Below are positions 53,734 through 62,272 of a DNA stretch of 64,000 bases, piece after piece. The DNA lies in the NCBI RefSeq assembly GCF_943912825.1, contig NZ_CALTUX010000002.1:20888-84887 (forward strand), in the 5' to 3' direction. This DNA is from an uncultured Anaerococcus sp. (GTDB taxonomy: Bacteria; Bacillota; Clostridia; Tissierellales; Peptoniphilaceae). The position numbers were made by a program, and so were the translations under genes. The first letter of the stretch is position 1. Each line of letters opens with the position of its first letter. The notes below the pieces were generated by a model that was given only the letters and a program-made list of their open reading frames with translations, did no database searches and was not told where the DNA came from.

Positions 53734-54604
53734 TCCAAAAAAGAAAAAGCCCAACAGGCTTATGTTTGTAGGCATCTTTCTTTTGGGTCTCTTGATTTTC
53801 TCCTATCCTTTGATAAGTCAAAAGTATTATGAAATTCAAAAGGAAGATGAGGTTATAACCTTCGTTAAGGCGGCCAAGGCCCTCCCACCAGAAGATTTGG
53901 ATAAGAGGATGGCCCTAGCCCATGCCTATAACAAAACCCTAGACCCATCCAGACTTGCAGACCCTTATACCGATATAGAAAAGGCTGCCAGGGCAGACTA
54001 TGCCAGGATGCTAGAGGTAGAAGAGATGGTAGGTCATATAAATATCCCCAAAATTGGCGTAGATATTCCTATTCGTGCTGGCTCATCTGATGATGTTTTG
54101 CAAAAAGGGGCAGGCCACTTGGAGGGAACTTCTCTTCCTGTAGGTGGTAAGTCTACCCATACGGTTATTACCGCCCACAGGGGCTTACCAAATGCCAAGC
54201 TCTTTAGAAACCTAGACCAGCTTTCTTATGGTGATGTATTTTATATTACAAATATCAAGGAGACAATTGCCTATAAGGTTGAGAAAATCCAGGTTGTAGA
54301 GCCATCCAATTTTGAGCCGGTCCTAGTAGTGGAAGGCCATGACTATGCGACCCTTCTAACCTGTACACCTTATATGATCAACTCCCACAGGCTCTTAGTC
54401 AGGGGAGAGAGGATTCCTTACCAGGCAGCAATCGACGATGGTATAGCAAATACACCTAGGGCCAGGGTTGATTTCTTTAGGATGGTCCTTGTGATGATTC
54501 CAATAATTCTAATCCTAACCCTAACCCTCTTTAGAGAAAAGAAAAAAACAGACCACTTAAGTAAGGAGCTTAAAGAAATTGAAGAAAGAAATAAAACTAA
54601 CTAA
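53726..54604 (+). CDS. Class C (pilus) sortase, second
   Basis: 292 residues from ATG 53726, with GGAG 6 bases before it; earlier ATGs at 53711 and 53720 lack spacing. It is clearly a tandem duplicate of the preceding sortase: AGSSDDVLQKGAGHLEGTSLP, VITAHRGLPNAKLF with the catalytic His, and TLLTCTPYMINSHRLLVRGER with Cys and Arg. Membrane helices lie at both ends. The lid segment DPYTDIEKAARADYARML carries the Asp-Pro-Tyr motif that covers the active site in class C enzymes. It differs in its C-terminal tail, so the two may load different substrates or steps. Confidence 0.95.
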   Translation: MTNPKKKKPNRLMFVGIFLLGLLIFSYPLISQKYYEIQKEDEVITFVKAAKALPPEDLDKRMALAHAYNKTLDPSRLADPYTDIEKAARADYARMLEVEEMVGHINIPKIGVDIPIRAGSSDDVLQKGAGHLEGTSLPVGGKSTHTVITAHRGLPNAKLFRNLDQLSYGDVFYITNIKETIAYKVEKIQVVEPSNFEPVLVVEGHDYATLLTCTPYMINSHRLLVRGERIPYQAAIDDGIANTPRARVDFFRMVLVMIPIILILTLTLFREKKKTDHLSKELKEIEERNKTN

Positions 54605-55460
54605 AAAATCATTTTTGGGATATATCCTAATTTTAGTTGGCCTAGCCCTCTTGACTAGCCCCCTTATCCTAAGGTCATACAACGATATCAGGGCAAATGC
54701 TTCTAAGAAAGTTTTTGAAAAGCAAGAGGCAGCAAAAAGTGCTGACCTAATTGAGGAAGAAAATAAAAAGGCCCAGGCCTATAATGAAATAATCAAAAAT
54801 TCTGATATGAGCGTCCAAGACCCATTTACAACTGATGAGTATGAAAATGGCTATGATATGTTTACAAAGACAAACACTCCCTTTGCCTACCTATCTATAC
54901 CCAAGCTTGATAAGTACCTTCCCCTATATATAGATGCCACAAAAGAGCATATATCAAGGGGAGTAGCCCAAGTAGCAGGTACAGCTATGCCGGTAGGTGG
55001 AGTTGGAACAAGGTGTGCCATAGCAGGCCATAGGGGCTGGTGGGGAGATACTATGTTCTTGTATGTAGATGAGCTAGAACAAGGCGATTATATCTATATA
55101 GAAAGAGCCAACCAAACCATGAGATATGTGGTAAGTGACAAGGAAGTCATAGGTCCATATGATCGGGATAAACTAGCCCCAAGGGAAGGTCTTGACATGA
55201 TAACTCTCCTTACCTGTTCACCATTCTTGCCACCTAGACCAGATAGGCTACTGGTAAATGCCGTAAGAGATGAAACAGGACCTGCAGAAGAATTTGAATT
55301 ATCAAATGGCAGACTAAAGGCTAGTCAATACGAAGATGAAAGTGGCGATAAGCTAGTAAAAATTAGTAAAATCGTAACTCTTATCGGGGCGATCTTAGGC
55401 ACTCTTGCCTTTATCTATACCCTAGTCAGGTTTACGAAAAGGATTAAGATAAGCATTTAG
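54579..55460 (+). CDS. Class C-like sortase, third and divergent
   Basis: 293 residues starting at TTG 54579, with AAGGAG 10 bases upstream and a 26-base overlap with the previous gene. It is more distant from the other two. Core motifs are FAYLSIPKLDKYLPLYI, catalytic His in AIAGHRGWWGDTMFL near residue 150, and catalytic Cys in TLLTCSPFLPPRPDRLLVNAVR near 210. Membrane helices lie at both ends. The lid segment has DPFTTDEYENGYDMF (Asp-Pro-Phe). With only one pilin in the locus, this third enzyme could attach a tip or base protein encoded elsewhere. A terminator closes the operon. Confidence 0.93.
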   Translation: MKKEIKLTKKSFLGYILILVGLALLTSPLILRSYNDIRANASKKVFEKQEAAKSADLIEEENKKAQAYNEIIKNSDMSVQDPFTTDEYENGYDMFTKTNTPFAYLSIPKLDKYLPLYIDATKEHISRGVAQVAGTAMPVGGVGTRCAIAGHRGWWGDTMFLYVDELEQGDYIYIERANQTMRYVVSDKEVIGPYDRDKLAPREGLDMITLLTCSPFLPPRPDRLLVNAVRDETGPAEEFELSNGRLKASQYEDESGDKLVKISKIVTLIGAILGTLAFIYTLVRFTKRIKISI

Positions 55461-55483
55461 AAATTAAATATAAGATTGAAAAG

Positions 55484-55518
55484 ACAGGTTAGCTTTGTTT
55501 AGAGGCTAACCTGTTTTC
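55484..55518 (+). terminator. Terminator of the pilus locus
   Basis: Perfect 10-bp stem ACAGGTTAGC/GCTAACCTGT followed by TTTCTT. Confidence 0.85.
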
Positions 55519-55625
55519 TTATGCAGATATTTCTATATATATGAAATTAATTTTTATTATTTAATTTCCAAATATCTATAAATCAATCTAATATTAATCT
55601 AAAGCCTTTAATGACATTATAAATC

Positions 55626-55689
55626 TTGACTTAATATTCACATAAAAGTAAAATAAAAAAGACGTGCTTCACTATAGTAGATTAGTGAA
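55626..55689 (+). promoter_or_regulatory. Promoter and downstream inverted repeat of the AGCS symporter gene
   Basis: TTGACT (55626-55631), 17-bp spacer, TAAAAT (55649-55654). Directly after the expected start point lies TTCACTA-N8-TAGTGAA (55668-55689), a perfect 7-bp inverted repeat placed where a repressor would block elongation. The rest of the 55519-55740 gap is AT-rich with no further feature. Confidence 0.5.
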
Positions 55690-55740
55690 CAAAGGACCTA
55701 GTAGTAAATTTTTATTACTTTGAATATTGAAAGGAATTTT

Positions 55741-57153
55741 ATGAGTTTTATAGATAACCTTATACCGACAATCAATGGATATTTGTATTATCCAATCTTA
55801 ATTATTATTTTGCTGGCAAGTGGCCTATATTTTTCTTTTAGGAGTGGCTTTATTCAATTTAGGCTCCTTGGCGATGCCTTTAAGGTAATTGTAGAAAAAC
55901 CCGAGAGCGATGAGGATGTATCAAGCTTTCAGGCTCTTATGGTATCTACCGCTTCTCGTGTTGGTACGGGTAATATTGTAGGGGTGGCCAATGCCATCTG
56001 CCTGGGAGGACCTGGTGCGGTATTTTGGATGTGGATTATTGCTATAATTGGCGGAGCTTCAGCCTTTATCGAATCAACCCTTGCCCAAATTTATAAGAGA
56101 AGGTCTGATGATGGTACATCTTACGGTGGACCTTCTTATTATATTGAAAATGGCCTTGGTTCAAGAAAGCTTGGAGTAATCTTTGCCATAGCCTTGATTA
56201 TGACCTATGCCTTGGGCTTTAATATGTTAGCTTCCTTTAACCTCCAACAATCTTTTAGGGCCTATGGTTTTTATGACAAAAACACTACTCCTTGGCTTAT
56301 TGGAGGTATCTTAGCCCTAGTTACAGCTTATTGCATACTTGGTGGTGGTAAGAGGATTATTAAGTTTACATCCTTCATAGTTCCCTTCATGGGCCTAATT
56401 TATGTATTGATGTCCTTAGTCATGATTGTTCTAAATTTTTCAAACATACCAGCCATGTTTAGATTAATCTTAGAAGATGCCTTCAATTTTAAGGCAATCT
56501 TTGGAGCAGTGGCAGGATCTGCTCTGGTAGAGGGAATCAAGAGAGGTCTTTATTCAAATGAGGCTGGTATGGGTTCGGCACCAAATGCTGCAGCAAGTGC
56601 TGTAGTAAGCCATCCTGTCAAGCAAGGACTTGTGCAGATGATTTCTGTATTTCTTGATACCCTTGTGATTTGCACAGCTACAGCCTTTATGTCTCTCGTA
56701 TCAGGTATTGTACCTACAGAAGAACTTGCTGGTTCGCCTCTAGTGCAAAAATCCTTAGCAACAGTATTTGGATCTTACGGTAATATTTTTATAACCGTAT
56801 CCCTTGCCCTCTTTGCTTTTACAACTCTTCTGGGCAATCTTTACTATTGTGATTCTTGTCTTTCATATTTATTTAAGAAGACTCCGAATAAATATCTTAT
56901 GATTTGCTTTAGGATTTTTGCAAGCCTAGTAATCTTTGTGGGAGCAGGCATGGAGATGAAATTTGTGTGGAACTTTGCTGACCTACTTATGGGGATTATG
57001 ACAATTATAAATATATCCTCAATCTTGCTTTTGGGTGGCATATCTATAAAAGCCCTAAATGATTATATTGACCAAAGGAGAAGAGGCCAAGAGCCAGTAT
57101 TTATTGCAAAAAATATAGGCCTTGATGAAAGCAAGCTAGACTATTGGAAATAG
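55741..57153 (+). CDS. Alanine/glycine:cation symporter (AGCS family)
   Basis: 470 residues from ATG 55741 (AAAGGA upstream; a TTG at 55720 is rejected). About ten membrane helices. AGCS hallmarks: MVSTASRVGTGNIVGVANAICLGGPGAVFWMW near residue 65, the YGGPSYYIENGLG loop near 130, and KRGLYSNEAGMGSAPNAAASA near 265, which lines the substrate site. It imports alanine or glycine with Na+ or H+. It is a single gene with its own promoter, a candidate operator and a terminator. Amino acid uptake fits a peptide-fermenting anaerobe. Confidence 0.94.
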   Translation: MSFIDNLIPTINGYLYYPILIIILLASGLYFSFRSGFIQFRLLGDAFKVIVEKPESDEDVSSFQALMVSTASRVGTGNIVGVANAICLGGPGAVFWMWIIAIIGGASAFIESTLAQIYKRRSDDGTSYGGPSYYIENGLGSRKLGVIFAIALIMTYALGFNMLASFNLQQSFRAYGFYDKNTTPWLIGGILALVTAYCILGGGKRIIKFTSFIVPFMGLIYVLMSLVMIVLNFSNIPAMFRLILEDAFNFKAIFGAVAGSALVEGIKRGLYSNEAGMGSAPNAAASAVVSHPVKQGLVQMISVFLDTLVICTATAFMSLVSGIVPTEELAGSPLVQKSLATVFGSYGNIFITVSLALFAFTTLLGNLYYCDSCLSYLFKKTPNKYLMICFRIFASLVIFVGAGMEMKFVWNFADLLMGIMTIINISSILLLGGISIKALNDYIDQRRRGQEPVFIAKNIGLDESKLDYWK

Positions 57154-57162
57154 AAATTTTAC

Positions 57163-57187
57163 AGCCAGGCCCACCCTGGCTTTTTTC
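57163..57187 (+). terminator. Terminator of the AGCS gene
   Basis: AGCCAGG/CCTGGCT with a 5-base loop and six Ts. Confidence 0.88.
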
Positions 57188-57273
57188 TTAGAAAATTATT
57201 AGTGCTAGGTCTCTCTTTTGTGATATAATATTAGTATTAGTAAATAGGCCCAGCCTATTAGAAAGGAAAAATT

Positions 57274-58485
57274 ATGAAGAGATTAGGTAAATTTATATTA
57301 AGTCTTTGTCTGGTGGTAGGCATTGGTTTTGCAGGATTTATGCTAGGAACAAATATGGATACAGGATCTGGGAGCTCTTCTAGGTCTAATCAATTAATCA
57401 GCGATATGGCATCCCTTAAGGAATTACTCGATAGGAATTTCCTTTTTGATGTCGATGAAGAAAAGCTTTATGAAGGCAGCCTAAAGGGCATGTTTGCAAA
57501 CCTTGGCGACCCATATACCGCTTATTATCCAAAAGAAGAATTTTCTAGACTTATAGAAAACTTAGATGGTAGGTATAAGGGTATAGGCATTAGCGTGTCA
57601 AATTCTAAGGAAGGCCTTATCAAGGTTATCCAAGTTTTTGAAGGATCTCCAGCCCAGGAAGCTGGCATAAAATCAGGTGATTTTATAAAGGCTGTTGAGG
57701 GAAAAGACTTCGCTGGAAGCGAGCTTGAAGAAGCTGTGGCTCTTATTAGAGGAGAAGCAGGCACAAAGGTTAAGCTTACCCTCCTAAGGATGAGTGAGGC
57801 TAATCCAAAGGGAGAAGAGATAAATGTTGAGGTTGAAAGACGTGATGTAAAGGTAGATACAGTTAAGTCCCAAACCCTAAACCTAAAGGGAATTAAGGTT
57901 GGCTACTTAAGACTAACTGCCTTTGATGATGTAACCTGGGATGATTTCAAAGACCAATATGCCAAACTTAAAAACGAAGGGGTCCAAGGCCTTGTCCTTG
58001 ACTTAAGAAATAATCCAGGTGGTGCCTTAGATGTTTGCCTAAATATAGCTGATACCTTCCTAGATGAGGGAGTAGTAGTAACTACAGAAGATAAGGATGG
58101 CAATGTCGTAAGCGAAAAATCAGATGCAGAATATGATGATATACCAATGGTAGCTTTGATAAACGAAAACTCAGCATCAGCGTCAGAAATCCTAGCAGGC
58201 GCCCTAAAAGATAGGGGTAGGGCTAAGATAGTTGGAGAAAAATCCTTCGGCAAGGGAGTAGTTCAAAAGATATTCCCACTTGATAATGGAGCTGGAGCAA
58301 AGATTACTATCAGCGAATACAAGACACCAAACGGCGAGAAAATCAATAAAGTTGGTGTTAAGCCTGATATAGAAGTAGAAAATAAAAATCCAGACTTAGA
58401 CCTAAATGAAAATGACTTTACTAAAGATAGTCAATTCTTAAAGGCTCTAACAGAACTTATAAAAGAAATAGGAAATAAAAATTAG
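57274..58485 (+). CDS. S41 family carboxyl-terminal processing protease
   Basis: 403 residues. N-terminal signal anchor (FILSLCLVVGIGFAGFMLG), a helical segment ending GDPYTAYYPKEEF, then a PDZ domain with GIGISVSNSKEGLIKVIQVFEGSPAQEAGIKSGD near residue 105. The protease core contains GYLRLTAF, LVLDLRNNPGG near 245, catalytic Ser in NENSASASEILAGAL near 300, and catalytic Lys in GEKSFGKGVVQ near 325. It acts outside the membrane, cleaving C-termini of envelope proteins, like CtpA/CtpB. The promoter is of the TGTGATATAAT type. The terminator overlaps its stop codon. Confidence 0.95.
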   Translation: MKRLGKFILSLCLVVGIGFAGFMLGTNMDTGSGSSSRSNQLISDMASLKELLDRNFLFDVDEEKLYEGSLKGMFANLGDPYTAYYPKEEFSRLIENLDGRYKGIGISVSNSKEGLIKVIQVFEGSPAQEAGIKSGDFIKAVEGKDFAGSELEEAVALIRGEAGTKVKLTLLRMSEANPKGEEINVEVERRDVKVDTVKSQTLNLKGIKVGYLRLTAFDDVTWDDFKDQYAKLKNEGVQGLVLDLRNNPGGALDVCLNIADTFLDEGVVVTTEDKDGNVVSEKSDAEYDDIPMVALINENSASASEILAGALKDRGRAKIVGEKSFGKGVVQKIFPLDNGAGAKITISEYKTPNGEKINKVGVKPDIEVENKNPDLDLNENDFTKDSQFLKALTELIKEIGNKN

Positions 58486-58507
58486 GACAGATACCTGTCC
58501 TTTTTTT
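58484..58507 (+). terminator. Terminator overlapping the S41 protease stop codon
   Basis: AGGACAG/CTGTCCT with a 4-base loop, then seven Ts; the stem begins inside the TAG stop. Confidence 0.85.
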
Positions 58508-58519
58508 GAAGGAGTAAGT

Positions 58520-59209
58520 ATGAAAGAGATAAGGACCTACAGGGTAGGGTCAATGCTTTGCAACAAGGAGGGCTTTTTAAGTCTTAAAAATCTGACAGGC
58601 CTTATGTTTGATATATCCTTTATCCAATCTGATAAAATTGAAAAAAATCTAGATATGAAGGGAAAGGTGCGGCTAGTTTATTCATGGGACATAGAAATTG
58701 ATGAGCCTATAAAAGCTGCTGATGTGATAGAAATTACATCAATCCCCACCCAGATAAAAAGATTTTATGCCTACAGGAATTTCCTTATAAAAAAAGATGG
58801 CAGGCAAATTGCAAGGGCCTGTGTAAAACTTGTTTTATTTGATAGGCTTAAGGGAAAACTCAGCTTGATTGATGAAAATATCAAAAAAGCCTATGGTGAA
58901 GAAAAATCAATCTATGAGGGAAAAGATTTTAAAAGGCCAAATGATTTTGAGAATTTAAAGGAAATTGCTATTAGGCAGGCTGATTTTGATAAAAATGGTC
59001 ACGTCAATAATGGGATTTATTTTGACTTCCTAAAAGAGATTGAAAAAAATAGGGAAGATAGGATTTCTTATATAAAAATCATCTACAAAAATGAGATAAG
59101 AGATCAGAAAGAAGTAAATTTATCCTATAAGGATTCTGATAAAGAAGTGGTATTTTCTCTTGATTCAGAAAGCATTAACCACAGCTATGGAGTGATTAGA
59201 TATGTATAA
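58520..59209 (+). CDS. Acyl-ACP thioesterase (FatA-like)
   Basis: 229 residues with a double hot-dog fold expected. It hydrolyses acyl-acyl-carrier-protein to release free fatty acids. The hallmark is RQADFDKNGHVNNGIYFDFLKEI near residue 155, whose His and Asn belong to the catalytic set of bacterial and plant acyl-ACP thioesterases. The N-terminal half contains RLVYSWDIEIDEPIKAADVIEI and FYAYRNFLIKKDGRQIARA. GAAGGAG precedes ATG 58520 by 5 bases. It overlaps the HD-like gene by 8 bases. Length is slightly below the ~240 typical of clostridial members. Confidence 0.9.
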   Translation: MKEIRTYRVGSMLCNKEGFLSLKNLTGLMFDISFIQSDKIEKNLDMKGKVRLVYSWDIEIDEPIKAADVIEITSIPTQIKRFYAYRNFLIKKDGRQIARACVKLVLFDRLKGKLSLIDENIKKAYGEEKSIYEGKDFKRPNDFENLKEIAIRQADFDKNGHVNNGIYFDFLKEIEKNREDRISYIKIIYKNEIRDQKEVNLSYKDSDKEVVFSLDSESINHSYGVIRYV

Positions 59210-59825
59210 GGAAAATTATGGAAATATTCCAAACAAGGATAAGATAAGGTCAATAATGGATGAGGCCTTTGCCGCAAATCCCACAAAATGGATAATCCAT
59301 TCCCACCTAGTTGGCAAAACTTGCCAAAAGATAGGAAAGGAGCTTGGCCTTGACCCAGATATAGCACTTGCTTGTGGGAGTCTTTTTAATATAGGAAGGG
59401 GCCTTGGCCATGATAATATGGCTCATCTATTGGAGGGATACAAATTTTTAAGGAGCGAATCATACTTTTTCCCAGCCCGCCTTGCCCTAGGCTATGGCTT
59501 TGTGACTGACAAGATAGATTCTTATAGGGGGGAGAAAAATGTGTCTGATTTTGACTTGGATTTTATAGGAAAATTCCTTAAGAAGAGAGAGATAAGTCCC
59601 TATGAAAAGCTGGTAATTGTCGTTGATAATTATATTAAAAATGAATATCCAAGCCTTGCTGAGAAAAGTGATGTCAAAGAGGGGTCGGAAGATTCAGAAA
59701 TTAGCAAGATAATAGATAATTGGCAGAAAGATTTTGAAAAAATCCTTAGCAAGGAAATAGGAGCCTATGTGCCCAAGAGAAAGTCTTACAAATTTCCCTA
59801 TAATTTATTCAAAGATCAAAAATAA
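59202..59825 (+). CDS. HD-domain-like protein with altered metal site
   Basis: 207 residues starting inside the thioesterase gene's last codons. An HD-like pattern is visible: KWIIHSHLVGKTCQKIGKELGLDPDIALACGS near residue 30 corresponds to the first His and following helix. Where HD proteins carry His-Asp (L-x-HDIG-K), this protein has SLFNIGRG, so both signature metal ligands are lost. GHDNMAHLLEGYKFL near 75 matches the next helix. It may be a non-catalytic member that binds a ligand, or the metal site may be rearranged. Function unknown. Coupling to the acyl-ACP thioesterase gene suggests a shared transcript. Confidence 0.7.
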   Translation: MYKENYGNIPNKDKIRSIMDEAFAANPTKWIIHSHLVGKTCQKIGKELGLDPDIALACGSLFNIGRGLGHDNMAHLLEGYKFLRSESYFFPARLALGYGFVTDKIDSYRGEKNVSDFDLDFIGKFLKKREISPYEKLVIVVDNYIKNEYPSLAEKSDVKEGSEDSEISKIIDNWQKDFEKILSKEIGAYVPKRKSYKFPYNLFKDQK

Positions 59826-59827
59826 TA

Positions 59828-59912
59828 TTGCAAAATATGTATATTTGAGTATATTATAAGTGAATTTATTTTATCAACCCAGGGAGGTCGCACGACCTCC
59901 TCAATTTTTTTT
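59828..59912 (+). promoter_or_regulatory. Promoter and terminator/attenuator before hydE
   Basis: TTGCAA (59828-59833), 18-bp spacer and TATTAT (59852-59857) are followed by GGAGGTCG-CA-CGACCTCC (59883-59900) and TCAATTTTTTTT. The hairpin may simply end the upstream operon. If the promoter is real, however, the terminator lies inside the hydE leader and acts as an attenuator. Confidence 0.5.
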
Positions 59913-59922
59913 ATGAGGACTT

Positions 59923-60945
59923 ATGACTAAAAGAGAAATCAACCACATTCCATACGACAAACTCAAAAAATATATAGAAGATGAATCCATGACTGAAAGC
60001 CTGATGGAAAGGGCTGATGAGATTAGAAGGGCAAATTACGGCAACAAGGTCTACATCAGAGGCCTAATCGAAGTGTCAAATATTTGCAAGAATAATTGCT
60101 ATTATTGCGGGATAAGAAGGTCAAATGACCATGTCAACCGTTACAGGCTTGCCAAAGACGAAATCCTAAGATCGGCTGATTTTGGCTATGGGCTTGGTTT
60201 TAGGACCTTTGTTATGCAAGGGGGAGAAGACCCTAGCTTTTCCAGGGACTTTGTTGTAGATTCCATAAGAGAAATTAAAAATAAATATCCAGATACAGCC
60301 ATAACCCTATCTCTAGGCGAAAGGTCTTATGAAGACTACAAGGCTTTTTACGATGCGGGAGCTGACAGGTATCTTTTAAGACAGGAAACATCAAACCCAG
60401 ACCACTATGCCAAAATCCACCCTAAAGAGATGAGCTTAGCTCATAGGCAAGAATGTCTTTATAACTTAAAAGAAATAGGCTACCAGGTTGGGGGAGGCTT
60501 CATGGTCGATAGCCCCTACCAGACTACAGATGATTTGATAAGAGATATCAGATTTTTAGAAGATTTAGAGCCGGATATGGTAGGGATTGGACCATTTTTG
60601 GTAAGTCACGATACACCCTTTAAGGACTTTAAGGATGGGTCTTTTACAAAAACATTGAGAATGGTAGCTATCCTTAGGCTAGTCTTTCCCTATGCCCTAA
60701 TACCAGCAACTACGGCCCTAGGCACCATAAATCCAAAGGGCAGAGAGCTTGGCCTTAGGGCAGGTGCCAATGTCCTCATGCCAAACTTATCCCCAGCAAA
60801 GGCCAAAAAATCCTACAATCTTTATGACAATAAGTTAAACACAGGCCTTGAAGCAGCAGAAGCCAAAAAGGCCCTAGAAAAGGAAATAGCAAGTTTTGGC
60901 TATCAGATAGTAACTGATAGGGGAGATGTTAGAGATAAGAATTAA
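59923..60945 (+). CDS. hydE: [FeFe]-hydrogenase H-cluster maturase HydE (radical SAM)
   Basis: 340-residue radical SAM enzyme. The S-adenosylmethionine cluster motif is CKNNCYYCGIRR near residue 52 (C-x3-C-x2-C). It is followed by GFRTFVMQGGEDPSF near 98, LSLGERSYEDYKAFYDAGADRYLLRQETSNPDHY near 125, FMVDSPYQTTDDLIRDI near 185 and VGIGPFLVSHDTPF near 217. These are typical of HydE and distinguish it from BioB. HydE prepares the organometallic precursor of the H-cluster, so the organism should have an [FeFe]-hydrogenase with HydF and HydG elsewhere. GAGG precedes ATG 59923 by 7 bases. PylB is a related alternative but no pyl genes are present. Confidence 0.88.
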   Translation: MTKREINHIPYDKLKKYIEDESMTESLMERADEIRRANYGNKVYIRGLIEVSNICKNNCYYCGIRRSNDHVNRYRLAKDEILRSADFGYGLGFRTFVMQGGEDPSFSRDFVVDSIREIKNKYPDTAITLSLGERSYEDYKAFYDAGADRYLLRQETSNPDHYAKIHPKEMSLAHRQECLYNLKEIGYQVGGGFMVDSPYQTTDDLIRDIRFLEDLEPDMVGIGPFLVSHDTPFKDFKDGSFTKTLRMVAILRLVFPYALIPATTALGTINPKGRELGLRAGANVLMPNLSPAKAKKSYNLYDNKLNTGLEAAEAKKALEKEIASFGYQIVTDRGDVRDKN

Positions 60946-60946
60946 G

Positions 60947-60991
60947 AAAAACCTTGATAAGTGCGGGAAAATCCGACTATCAAGGTTTTTT
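60947..60991. terminator. Bidirectional terminator between hydE and the aldolase gene
   Basis: AAAAACCTTGATA/TATCAAGGTTTTT, perfect 13-bp stem with an 18-base loop containing CGG/CCG. Confidence 0.88.
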
Positions 60992-61000
60992 ATTGCTTAT

Positions 61001-62014
61001 TTATAATTTTTCCAAGAAACCTTCCACATCTTCCTTCCTGGTCCTAAAGGTGGTAACAAGTCTAATCACCTTCTCATTATCTTCTTCAGACATGATTTCA
61101 AAGTAGGCGACTTTCGCCATTTTTTCATACTGGTCATCTGATACTTTCACAAAAACTTGGTTTGACTCAAATGGATAGGCAAGTTTATAGCCTTTTTCCT
61201 CAAGACCCAATGCAAGTAGCTTTGCCATTTCAAAGGCGACCTTGCTGCCCTTTAGGTAAAAGCCTTCTTCAGAAAAGACTCTCTCCCACATGATTCCTTG
61301 AATAAAACCCTTGGCTAGGAGACTTCCTTTTTGTTTAATAAGGTTGATTAAATCTTTTTTAAGGTCCTCATTTTTTACAATCAGAGCCTCGCCAAAAAGA
61401 AAACCGGCCTTGGTTCCGCCTAGATAAAAGATATCACACATCTTAGTCAAGTCCTTTAGGCTGTAGTCGCAAAGATCACTTGCAAGGGCAGCAGCCATCC
61501 TAGCCCCGTCTATAAATAGATAAAGGCCATTTTCCTTGCAAAAATCATAGATTTCTTCTATTTCTTTTTTCTTATAAACTGTTCCAAGCTCAGTAGTATT
61601 TGAAATATAGACCTTTTTAGGAACTGTCACATATTCTGTAGAAAAGGATGCATAGGCTTTTTTAAGATTTTCTAGGCTAATTTTCCCATCTACTGACTCT
61701 ATAAGCTCGATTTTAAGACCTGTAGCCTCAATTGAGCCTGCCTCATGACCCTCTATATGGCCAGTCGCAGCAGAAAGGACAGAATCTTGTTGGCGCATGC
61801 CAGCTGCTGCCCCTATGATATTTGCAGGTGTACCGCCTGGAAGAAAGTAGATATCGATATCTCTATCTCCAAGAGCTTCTTTTATAAGACTTTTGGCCTT
61901 ATCAGAGTGAGAGTCAAAACCATAGCCAGGATTTTTCTCATCTATAGAATCTTTTAAAGCATCCAAGATTTCTGGATAGCAGATAGAATTATAATCATTG
62001 ACAAAAAAATACAT
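61001..62014 (-). CDS. Low-specificity threonine aldolase family protein
   Basis: 337-residue PLP enzyme of fold type I that cleaves L-threonine or allo-threonine to glycine and acetaldehyde. Motifs: FLPGGTPANIIGAAAGMR near residue 56, ATGHIEGHEAGSIEATG near 82 (the His stacking on the cofactor), LYLFIDGARMAAAL near 165 with the cofactor-binding Asp, and the lysine in YLGGTKAGFLFGEA near 200. Other beta-eliminating lyases share these, but the HIEGHEAG motif favours threonine aldolase. It is a single gene on the minus strand; its region up to 62272 is AT-rich and carries the feo control region. Confidence 0.92.
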   Translation of the reverse strand: MYFFVNDYNSICYPEILDALKDSIDEKNPGYGFDSHSDKAKSLIKEALGDRDIDIYFLPGGTPANIIGAAAGMRQQDSVLSAATGHIEGHEAGSIEATGLKIELIESVDGKISLENLKKAYASFSTEYVTVPKKVYISNTTELGTVYKKKEIEEIYDFCKENGLYLFIDGARMAAALASDLCDYSLKDLTKMCDIFYLGGTKAGFLFGEALIVKNEDLKKDLINLIKQKGSLLAKGFIQGIMWERVFSEEGFYLKGSKVAFEMAKLLALGLEEKGYKLAYPFESNQVFVKVSDDQYEKMAKVAYFEIMSEEDNEKVIRLVTTFRTRKEDVEGFLEKL

Positions 62015-62137
62015 ATAACCTCTTTTCTATAAATTTCACTTACTTTTATTTCTTCTATTATAACATTTTTAAAAAAATTAGATAAAATTAAATAAATTTC
62101 AAGAAATAAGGTTTTCCTGCTGATATCGTGAATGAGA

Positions 62138-62202
62138 TTGATAATTTATATCAAAGATTTCTAATTAGTAGTATTGATATTCATTATCGACTATGATATA
62201 TT
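62138..62202 (+). promoter_or_regulatory. feo promoter with Fur-like operator
   Basis: TTGATA (62174-62179), 17-bp spacer and TATATT (62197-62202) with an extended TGA. The -35 lies inside a sequence (62170-62188) that matches the 19-bp Fur box GATAATGATAATCATTATC at 15 positions. A second palindrome TTGATA-ATTTA-TATCAA (62138-62154) lies just upstream. Iron-dependent repression of feoAAB is the natural reading; a DtxR-type regulator cannot be excluded. Confidence 0.65.
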
Positions 62203-62272
62203 AGTAGTGCAAGGATATGACATCCTGTATTTAAAGATATTGCAATAAAACTAAAATTATAGAGGAGAGATT

